Positions 1-5,260 of a DNA stretch of 5,487 nt are shown here, piece by piece. A program made the translations under genes and the position numbers. The notes under the pieces are model-generated. The model saw nothing but the letters and a program-made list of their open reading frames with translations. It was not told the DNA's origin and did no database searches. Source of the stretch: Dehalococcoidia bacterium (GTDB lineage: Bacteria > Chloroflexota > Dehalococcoidia > Tepidiformales > Tepidiformaceae); contig SLAK01000023.1 of NCBI GenBank assembly GCA_007126855.1, positions 1-5,487 on the forward strand, given 5' to 3'. Within the stretch, counting starts at the first letter, position 1. Each line of letters opens with the position of its first letter.

Positions 1-456
1 CACATCGCCGGCTGCCGCCAGGGCCCTGTCCGGATCCGGGATGTCGCGGGCTTCCTCGATGCGTGCTTCGACATCCGGGGAGATCAGGCCTGCGAGCAGG
101 CGGTGGAACTCGGCGCTTGACTCCGCAGTGTAGGTACCGGAGCCGATGATGACGACGGGCGGGGCACTGTCCGGGTGTTCGGCTGCGAATGCCAGCGCGA
201 GCGTTGCGCCCCACGATGAGCCGACCAGGGCGGGTCGTGTGCCCTCGCAGCGCGTCTCGATCACCTCCAGAAGATCTGCAATGTGGACGGCGACGGTGAG
301 CGGGATGTCGCCGCTGCGTCGCTGAAATGGCTCGAAGAGCCGATACGCGGCCGAGAGTTCGCGGCCGAGTGGCGCCATGGTCCCGGGCGCGCCCGGCCCG
401 CCATGCAGGAGCACGACGGGTGGACCGGAGGTGCCGTATTCGCGCGTTTCGAGCAT
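1..456 (-). CDS. alpha/beta hydrolase, S33/prolyl-iminopeptidase-like, C-terminus cut by window edge
   Basis: Translating the minus strand from the ATG at 456 gives 152 open residues running off the left edge. Residues 18-25 read HGGPGAPG, the oxyanion-hole loop of alpha/beta hydrolases. Residues 79-83 read GSSWG, the nucleophile elbow with Ser81 as the likely nucleophile. The following helix (LALAFAAEHP) is also typical. The catalytic Asp and His should lie in the missing part. HGGPG plus GxSWG is the signature of peptidase family S33 and close relatives, but many members are esterases or other hydrolases, so the substrate is open. The N-terminus is compact, with only about 17 residues before HGGPG. 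The ATG is preceded by the G-rich GGGGGTGG a few bases upstream. An in-frame GTG at 487..489 is an alternative start, with poorer spacing. The gene follows the acyl-CoA dehydrogenase by 51 bases and is probably co-transcribed. It looks like a cytoplasmic enzyme, with no signal peptide visible. Confidence 0.85.
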   Translation of the reverse strand, partial: MLETREYGTSGPPVVLLHGGPGAPGTMAPLGRELSAAYRLFEPFQRRSGDIPLTVAVHIADLLEVIETRCEGTRPALVGSSWGATLALAFAAEHPDSAPPVVIIGSGTYTAESSAEFHRLLAGLISPDVEARIEEARDIPDPDRALAAAGDV

Positions 457-507
457 GGAGCCACCCCCGGCGTCGTGCCGGGCCGCCACGCCTGCTATGG
501 CGTTGGT

Positions 508-1662
508 TTAGCCGCGCGGCAGCCCCAGTCCGCGCGTGGCGATGATGTTCCGCTGGATCTCGCTGGTCCCGCCGGCGATGGTCGAGGCAACCGTCTGCAG
601 GTAGCTTGCGGGGGCGCGGCCCTTGAGCGGCGCGGTCTTGTCATCGGTGAGCTGTCCCGAGAGGCCGAGCATGCCCATGGCGGTGCGGGCGATGCGCTGG
701 CCCAGCTCGGAGTTGAAGAGCTTGGCTATAGACGCTTCATAGTTCGGGACCATGCCGTTGGCCTGCAGGGTCACGACGCGGTAGCTGAGCATGCGCGCGG
801 CGGACGCCTCGATCCAGCGGTCGGCGAAAGCGGACCTTCCGGCGGCGTCCAGCCCGCCGCGCTCCTTCACATAGCGCATGTAGTATTCGAGGAGCTGCCG
901 CTGGCCGACGGCGTTGCCGATGGACGAGCGCTCGAAATCGAGCGTGGTGGTGCCGATGTACCAGCCGCGGTTGACCTCGCCGAGCACGTTTTCGTTGGGC
1001 ACGCGGACATCTTCGAAGAAGACTTCGTTGAAGTTGTGCATGTTGCCCATGTTGACGAGCGGCTGAACGGTGATGCCCGGGCTCTTCATGTCGATGAGGA
1101 AGTAGGTGATGCCGCGGTGCTTGGGCGCGTCGGGTTCGGTGCGCGCGAGCATGAACATCCAGTCGGCGGTGTGGGCGCCGGAGGTCCAGATCTTCTGGCC
1201 GTTGATGACCCAGTCGTCGCCGTCCTTGACCGCGCGGGTCTGGAGGCTGGCAAGGTCGGAGCCGCTGCCGGGCTCGCTATAGCCCTGGCACCACTGGACT
1301 TCGCCGCGAAGGATGGCGCCCAGGTGCTCCTTCTTCTGCTCTTCGGAGCCGTGGATGATAATGGTGGGGCCGATCATCGAGGTGCCCATGCCGCCGACAT
1401 TGGGGACACGCGACTCCGCGAACTCCTCGTTCATGATGAACTGCTCCATCACACCGAGGCCGGCGCCGCCGTATTCCTTCGGCCAGGCCGGCGCAATCCA
1501 GCCCTTTTCGGCCAGCTTCTTGCGCCAGGCGTCCAAGCGGGGGTCTTTGCCCCGCTGCATGGGTGCGCCGACGTCGTCGATCGGCTCCGGCTTTTCGCGC
1601 TCCAGGAAGGTGCGGATCTCGTCGCGCCATGCGGCTTCTTGGGGTGTGTCGCGGAAGTCCAT
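508..1662 (-). CDS. acyl-CoA dehydrogenase (FadE-like flavoprotein)
   Basis: A complete 384-residue protein of normal family length. It should oxidise an acyl-CoA to the trans-2-enoyl-CoA using FAD and pass electrons to electron-transfer flavoprotein. The layout is standard: helical N-terminal domain (about 1-118), beta-barrel middle domain (about 123-220) and helical C-terminal domain (about 232-380). Visible signatures are GYSEPGSGSDL at 127-137 (flavin/acyl-CoA binding), NGQKIWTSGA at 154-163, and GGTSEIQRNIIA at 364-375 near the C-terminus. The position matching the catalytic Glu of medium-chain enzymes (YEGT) is Gly364 here. Glu244 in TLDFERSS aligns with the isovaleryl-CoA dehydrogenase-type base and is the likely catalytic residue. 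The ATG has a good ribosome site, GAGGGA (1671..1676 on the plus strand), 8 bases upstream. Chain length, branching or steroid/aromatic substrate cannot be read from the sequence. An alpha/beta hydrolase follows in the same frame 51 bases later. Confidence 0.95.
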   Translation of the reverse strand: MDFRDTPQEAAWRDEIRTFLEREKPEPIDDVGAPMQRGKDPRLDAWRKKLAEKGWIAPAWPKEYGGAGLGVMEQFIMNEEFAESRVPNVGGMGTSMIGPTIIIHGSEEQKKEHLGAILRGEVQWCQGYSEPGSGSDLASLQTRAVKDGDDWVINGQKIWTSGAHTADWMFMLARTEPDAPKHRGITYFLIDMKSPGITVQPLVNMGNMHNFNEVFFEDVRVPNENVLGEVNRGWYIGTTTLDFERSSIGNAVGQRQLLEYYMRYVKERGGLDAAGRSAFADRWIEASAARMLSYRVVTLQANGMVPNYEASIAKLFNSELGQRIARTAMGMLGLSGQLTDDKTAPLKGRAPASYLQTVASTIAGGTSEIQRNIIATRGLGLPRG

Positions 1663-1697
1663 AGAAGGCGTCCCTCGCAGGAATTTGTGGTGGCGGG

Positions 1698-1726
1698 AGC
1701 GTAGCAGGTGGCAACGCTGACGTAAA
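1698..1726 (-). promoter_or_regulatory. possible sigma70-type promoter for the acyl-CoA dehydrogenase
   Basis: Read on the minus strand, TTTACG (1721..1726) is followed after exactly 17 bases by TACGCT (1698..1703). A TG one base before the -10 gives an extended -10 form. Transcription would start near 1691 and give a leader of about 29 bases that includes the GAGGGA ribosome site. Matches to consensus are partial (4 of 6 at -35, about 3 of 6 at -10), so this is a candidate only. Confidence 0.35.
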
Positions 1727-1737
1727 CGGGAGGGGAG

Positions 1738-1783
1738 GGATGAGGGATGAGTCCAGATGGCGGGGCGCCACGATGAAGGATGA
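1738..1783. repeat. paired direct repeats flanking a small inverted repeat, possible operator
   Basis: Two 13-base copies of a GATGA-NN-GATGA unit occur at 1738..1750 (GGATGAGGGATGA) and 1771..1783 (CGATGAAGGATGA). They match at 11 of 13 positions and start 33 bases apart, about three helical turns. Immediately next to the second copy is the inverted repeat TGGCG-GGG-CGCCA (1758..1770). On the minus strand the cluster lies just upstream of the candidate acyl-CoA dehydrogenase promoter, at roughly -47 to -92, where an activator could bind. A regulatory role is inferred from position and symmetry; no known regulator site is recognised. Confidence 0.35.
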
Positions 1784-1813
1784 AAACGGCCAGGGGGCGA
1801 ACCCTCACCCTCG

Positions 1814-1842
1814 CTCCCTCTCCCTTGCCAAGGGCGAGGGAG
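1814..1842. repeat. REP-like palindrome downstream of the transporter gene
   Basis: CTCCCTCTCCCTT and AAGGGCGAGGGAG form a 13-base stem with one mismatch and a 3-base GCC loop. The element sits 53 bases past the transporter stop, between two same-strand genes. It is preceded by the pyrimidine-rich ACCCTCACCCTCG, and the flanking CTCGCT (1810..1815) and AGCGAG (1856..1861) could extend the fold. CCCTC-rich palindromes of this style are common as dispersed extragenic repeats in high-GC bacteria. Neither strand has a T-run after the stem, so it is not a classical intrinsic terminator, although it could still protect the 3' end of the transporter mRNA or weaken read-through. Confidence 0.55.
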
Positions 1843-1894
1843 GCCGGAGCGGCGAAGCGAGCCTGACCGCTATTTTCCGAGCAGAGATAGTCGC

Positions 1895-3178
1895 CTACCG
1901 TTCCGCGCTGCCGGCCGCGACGCCCGCATCCGCCTGCACCGGGTGGCGGAACCAGGCCCAGGCGAAGAACACCATCCCCAGCGCCACAACAATCGCCGCC
2001 ATCACATAGGCCGGCCGGAACCCGAACGCTTCCACCACAATGCCCAGCGCCAGCGAGCCCAGGCTGATGCCCAGGTCCATGCCCATGGTGAAGGTGCCCA
2101 TAGCGCGGCCACGCACCGCAATGGGGGTGCGGTCAACAGTGAACGCCATCATCGCAGGCTGGAAGGTGCCCATGCCGATGCCCCAGAGCGCGGCCGCCAC
2201 AAAGAGCATGAAGACATTGTCGGCCGCGGCGATCACGAGCAACGTCGCTACGAGGGCGCCGATGCCGGGGAGGATGACGGCGGCCCTGCTGACGCGGTCC
2301 ATGAAGGGCCCGACGGTGAAGCGCATGAGGATGACGAAGACGGCATAGGCGATGAAGAGCGCGCCCGGGTTTTCCAGCCCGACATCGCGCGCGAAGAGCG
2401 GCAGGAAGGTGACCATGCCGGCGAAGGCGAAGGCGCTGGTGAAGCTCACCAGCGCGGGCATGGCCGCTTCCTTCGCGAAGAGATCGCCGAAGCCCGGGCG
2501 CTTTGGGGGCCCTTCGAGCTTCGGCCGGGATTCCGGAAGCCGCGTGGCCAGCACCATGGCAACAACGCCGATGGCCGCTGCCACCAGGAACATGGTGGTG
2601 AAGTTGAGCTCGCCGGTCCGGGCGCCCGCGAGCCAGTCGAACCGGTCCGTGAACAGGTCGTCGAAGCGATTGAACACGCTGGCGTGGATGATGTAGCCAC
2701 CGAGGGCAGGGCCGATGGCGAAACCGACGGCGTTGGATAGCGCGAAGTAGCTCAGCACCTGGCCTCGCTTTTCGGGGGGCGCCATGTCGGCGATGTAGGT
2801 AGTCGCGGCGGTGATGACGGTTGCCAGGGAGGCGCCTGTCAGCAGCCGCAGCGGGAACACGGCCGCGGGACTGGTCACGACGTTATAGAGCAGGCAGTTG
2901 ACGATGAAGATGGCGAGCCCTGCCACCAGCACCGGCTTCCGGCCACGCCGGTCCACGAAGTAGCCAACGAAGGGGCGTAGGGCGAGCGATGTCAGACTGG
3001 AAATGCCGATGAGCAGGCCAATCTCGCTCTCGCGCCCTCCCAGTTTTTCCAAGAAGAAGGGTAGTGTGGGAAAGAAGAACAGATAGCCGCTGAAGAAGAG
3101 CAGGTTGATGAGCGTGACAGCCAGCAAGGGGCCGGTGAGGGTGCGTCCTGAACCTGGTTCGTCAGAGGGTGTGGCCAT
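1895..3178 (-). CDS. major facilitator superfamily transporter, drug/H+ antiporter (DHA1) type
   Basis: A complete 427-residue inner-membrane protein with about 12 hydrophobic helices, roughly at 17-37, 52-74, 83-100, 107-130, 140-163, 194-212, 240-262, 273-293, 299-318, 321-342, 360-382 and 388-410. The helix 2-3 loop carries MFS motif A as GYFVDRRGRKP (72-82), with a degenerate second copy GPFMDRVSR (290-298) in the C-terminal half. Helix 4 has the motif B arginine (RLLTG, 111-115). Helix 5 has motif C as GFAIGPALGG (152-161), which marks proton-coupled exporters. The cargo is unknown; export of a drug, metabolite or sugar is possible. The loop between helices 5 and 6 is long for the family (about 30 residues, 164-193, acidic and aromatic). 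The ATG is the only plausible early start, but no clear Shine-Dalgarno precedes it. A strong promoter lies 34-62 bases upstream, so the gene is probably transcribed separately from the divergent methyltransferase. Confidence 0.93.
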   Translation of the reverse strand: MATPSDEPGSGRTLTGPLLAVTLINLLFFSGYLFFFPTLPFFLEKLGGRESEIGLLIGISSLTSLALRPFVGYFVDRRGRKPVLVAGLAIFIVNCLLYNVVTSPAAVFPLRLLTGASLATVITAATTYIADMAPPEKRGQVLSYFALSNAVGFAIGPALGGYIIHASVFNRFDDLFTDRFDWLAGARTGELNFTTMFLVAAAIGVVAMVLATRLPESRPKLEGPPKRPGFGDLFAKEAAMPALVSFTSAFAFAGMVTFLPLFARDVGLENPGALFIAYAVFVILMRFTVGPFMDRVSRAAVILPGIGALVATLLVIAAADNVFMLFVAAALWGIGMGTFQPAMMAFTVDRTPIAVRGRAMGTFTMGMDLGISLGSLALGIVVEAFGFRPAYVMAAIVVALGMVFFAWAWFRHPVQADAGVAAGSAER

Positions 3179-3211
3179 AATTCGTCGCAGCGAAACTATT
3201 GCGTGGCCGCG

Positions 3212-3240
3212 ATAGTGCGCCCGCGCCGTTGGAGTGTCAA
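3212..3240 (-). promoter_or_regulatory. sigma70-type promoter for the transporter gene
   Basis: On the minus strand a perfect -35 hexamer TTGACA (3235..3240) is followed by a 17-base spacer and CACTAT (3212..3217), which keeps the most conserved -10 positions (A2, A5, T6). Transcription would begin near 3205 and leave a leader of only about 26 bases before the ATG at 3178, with no evident Shine-Dalgarno. This is the best promoter match in the window. Confidence 0.6.
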
Positions 3241-3461
3241 GACACGGCCAGTTGCACAGCCGGCGACGAGGGCCCGGGCAAACTCCAGCCCTCCATCCAC
3301 ACCGCCAGTGCGATGACTTTGCAAGAAGCAGGGGTTGACCCGGCCACTACACTGATCAGCGGATCTTCACCGGCAACGCCCGGTTTGCTCCCGCCGCAGC
3401 GAAGCCGGCCGGGGGCGGGAAACCCTCTTTTGTCCCGGAAATCTCACAATCAGGAGCGCCG
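3241..3461 (+). promoter_or_regulatory. leader and upstream region of the methyltransferase gene
   Basis: About 220 bases with no credible gene. A -10-like TACACT lies at 3348..3353 but has a poor -35 at the right distance (GAAGCA). The TTGACC at 3335..3340 lacks a -10 at 16-18 bases. Two small inverted repeats follow: ACCGG/CCGGT with a 6-base loop (3369..3384) and CCCGCC/GGCGGG (3390..3395 and 3414..3419), the second followed by AAACCCTCTTTT. The region ends in a clear AGGAG ribosome site (3452..3456), 5 bases before the ATG at 3462. If transcription starts near 3360 the leader is about 100 bases. I recognise no riboswitch class. Confidence 0.3.
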
Positions 3462-4208
3462 ATGACGACCGACGTTGTCCAGGAACACTATCGCCGCCTC
3501 AGCTCGAACTACAACGACCTGCTTAGCTACTCTCCCGACTTCGTACGCTGCCTCACTTCCCACATGATCGAGAAACTGCGCCTGCACGAGGACGATGTCC
3601 TCGTTGACCTCGGCTGCGGCACGGGCATCTATTCGCTCGACATCATCCGCCAGGTACCGCTCCGCGAGCCCGTGATCGCGGTGGATCCCTTTGAAGAAAT
3701 GCTCCGGCACATCCCGGCCGAGGCCCCAATGCAGCGGGTCGCCGAGGATGCCGTGTCTTTCACCTCGCGCCCCGGCCAGTACAACAAGGTGCTGATGAAG
3801 GAAGCCATCCACCACATCAGGGAGCGCCGCCAGCTCTTCCAAGACCTGTACGAGCGCCTGCCCTCGGGCGGCATCGCACTGCTGGTGCACGTGCCGCCGC
3901 GCGTGGACTACCCGCTGTTTTCGAGGGCACTGGAACGCTGCCTCACCTGGCACGCCGACCCGGACGAACTCGTGGGCCTGCTCGACGGGACCGGCTTCGA
4001 TGTTGAACGCGACGGGGTGGACTACCGGCATACCATCCCGAAGGACCGTTACATCGAGATGGTTCGCAACTGCTACATGTCGGTGCTCAGCAGCTTCGAG
4101 CCGGATGAGATCGAGGCGGGCGTCGCTGAGATCGAAGAGCGCTACGCCGGCCAGGACACGCTGCGCTTCACGGACCACTTTGACTACCTGACCGCCGTGC
4201 GGCCGTAG
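3462..4208 (+). CDS. class I SAM-dependent methyltransferase
   Basis: A complete 248-residue cytoplasmic protein that should transfer a methyl group from S-adenosylmethionine to an unknown acceptor. Motif I is VLVDLGCGTG (46-55), the glycine-rich SAM-binding loop. Asp75 in VIAVDP is the acidic residue at the end of strand 2 that usually contacts the ribose. Residues 110-119 (VLMKEAIHHI) match the strand 4 region, and LPSGGIALLV (133-142) the post-motif III hairpin. The N-terminal 40 residues, rich in Tyr and Ser, form the usual lid helix. The C-terminal part (about 150-248) contains acidic helices and ends FDYLTAVRP; it may shape the acceptor site. The ATG has AGGAG 5 bases upstream. The fold is that of the Methyltransf_11/25 group, whose members act on small molecules, lipids, quinones or proteins, and nothing here selects among them. 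A hydrolase gene follows 92 bases downstream on the same strand, possibly in one operon. Confidence 0.88.
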   Translation: MTTDVVQEHYRRLSSNYNDLLSYSPDFVRCLTSHMIEKLRLHEDDVLVDLGCGTGIYSLDIIRQVPLREPVIAVDPFEEMLRHIPAEAPMQRVAEDAVSFTSRPGQYNKVLMKEAIHHIRERRQLFQDLYERLPSGGIALLVHVPPRVDYPLFSRALERCLTWHADPDELVGLLDGTGFDVERDGVDYRHTIPKDRYIEMVRNCYMSVLSSFEPDEIEAGVAEIEERYAGQDTLRFTDHFDYLTAVRP

Positions 4209-4300
4209 ACAGCCGGCCCGTAGCCTGCTTCGGGTGGGCGGCGCACGGTATGGTTGCATCGCGGGTCGCTGCTCATGGCGGGGGCCGGGGGTCGGCAAGC

Positions 4301-5260
4301 ATGGCGGAGCTTTATCCGGAAATCGAACCCTACGACCATGGGCTGCTCGATGTGAGCGACGATCAGCGCCTCTACTGGGAGGTGTGCGGCAACCCCGGCG
4401 GCAAGCCGGCGGTGGTGCTCCACGGCGGCCCTGGATCGGGATGCTCGCCCGTCTCGCGACGCTACTTCGACCCCGGCCGGTACCGCATAATCCTCTTCGA
4501 CCAGCGGGGCTGTGGCAGGAGTCTGCCACACGCGAGCGAGACCGCCATCGACCTCGCTACCAACACTACGCCGCATCTCATCAGCGACATCGATGCAGTC
4601 AGGAGGCATCTCGGAGTCGAACGCTGGCTTGTCTTCGGCCAATCGTGGGGTTCCACGCTTGCGCTGGCCTACGCCGAACGACATCGCGAGCGCGTGACGG
4701 AGCTGGTGTTGGGCAGCGTTGTGACAACCACCCGCCGGGAGATCGACTGGCTGACGCGAGGCGTCGGCCGATTCTTCCCAGAGGCGTGGGAACGGTTTTG
4801 CGCCGGTGCCCCGGAGGCTGGCGGTGTTAACCTTGCGGCTGCGTACCAGCGGCGACTCTTCGACGATGATCCGCAAGTGCGGGAGCGTGCGGCACGGGAT
4901 TGGTGCGACTGGGAGATGGCGGTCGTGGACTCGATCCCGGGGCACACGGCGCATCCGCGATACGAGGACGCCCGCTTCCGGCTGGCGTTTGCGCGCATCG
5001 TAACCCACTACTTTGCCCATGGGGCAGGGCTTCGCGAGGGCAAACTCCTGGACAACGCGCCTAAGCTGACAGGGATCCCCGGGGTACTGGTCCACGGAAG
5101 GCTCGACCTCGGGAGCCCGCTGGAGACGGCATGGGAGCTGGCAAAGGCGTGGCCGGACGCCGAGCTCGTAATCGTCGAGACGGCCGGACACGACGCGCGC
5201 GACCCGGGCATGGCTGAAGCGCTCGTCGCCGCGACGGACCGGCTCGCGGCGAGCCGCTAA
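4301..5260 (+). CDS. pip: prolyl iminopeptidase-like S33 alpha/beta hydrolase
   Basis: A 319-residue cytoplasmic hydrolase of typical prolyl iminopeptidase length; that family removes N-terminal proline from peptides. It opens with the family hallmark LYPEIEPYDHGLLDV, which fixes the ATG at 4301 although the frame is open from another ATG at 4250. HGGPGSG (41-47) forms the oxyanion loop and DQRGCGRS (67-74) is the next family block. The nucleophile elbow is GQSWGS with Ser115. Asp269 (GRLDLGSP) and His297 (AGHD) complete the triad, almost exactly as in the Serratia enzyme (113/268/296, from memory). In the cap, Glu205 (WCDWE) keeps one amine-binding glutamate, but the second, in the usual ARIENHYF block, is Val234 (ARIVTHYF). 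The usual GRYDxxCP is GRLDLGSP, and the RGIF-like segment after the nucleophile is LGSVVTT. It therefore belongs to a divergent subfamily whose substrate may not be N-terminal proline. The stop overlaps that of a convergent gene. Confidence 0.88.
   Translation: MAELYPEIEPYDHGLLDVSDDQRLYWEVCGNPGGKPAVVLHGGPGSGCSPVSRRYFDPGRYRIILFDQRGCGRSLPHASETAIDLATNTTPHLISDIDAVRRHLGVERWLVFGQSWGSTLALAYAERHRERVTELVLGSVVTTTRREIDWLTRGVGRFFPEAWERFCAGAPEAGGVNLAAAYQRRLFDDDPQVRERAARDWCDWEMAVVDSIPGHTAHPRYEDARFRLAFARIVTHYFAHGAGLREGKLLDNAPKLTGIPGVLVHGRLDLGSPLETAWELAKAWPDAELVIVETAGHDARDPGMAEALVAATDRLAASR

Noticed and set aside
283..1704. Long plus-strand open frame (473 codons) opposite the acyl-CoA dehydrogenase
   Set aside because: It is antisense to an unmistakable family protein, its product is Ala/Gly/Val/His-rich with no domain, and long antisense frames are expected in high-GC DNA.
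1814..1842. Intrinsic terminator for the transporter
   Set aside because: The stem is good, but neither strand has a T-run after it, so it was called a REP-like palindrome instead.
1943..2740. Plus-strand open frame opposite the transporter (265 codons)
   Set aside because: The product is a His/Glu/Arg/Gly-rich low-complexity sequence, the mirror of hydrophobic codons on the other strand, with no ribosome site.
3335..3363. TTGACC as -35 of a forward promoter
   Set aside because: No acceptable -10 hexamer lies 16-18 bases downstream, where the sequence is AGCGGA-like.
3199..3465. Small plus-strand frame (88 codons) in the divergent intergenic region
   Set aside because: It needs a TTG start without a ribosome site, runs through the transporter promoter, overlaps the methyltransferase start and has a low-complexity Pro/Ser/Ala composition.
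4250..4300. Upstream ATG giving the iminopeptidase-like protein 17 extra residues
   Set aside because: The added residues are Gly/Ala/Ser/Arg-rich with no counterpart in the family, while the ATG at 4301 begins right at the conserved N-terminal block.
3450..4529. Minus-strand open frame spanning methyltransferase and hydrolase starts (359 codons)
   Set aside because: It overlaps two well-supported plus-strand genes and has no recognisable domain; it is a shadow frame.
4184..5191. Minus-strand open frame opposite the iminopeptidase-like gene (335 codons)
   Set aside because: The sense strand carries the full S33 motif series; the antisense product has no family features.
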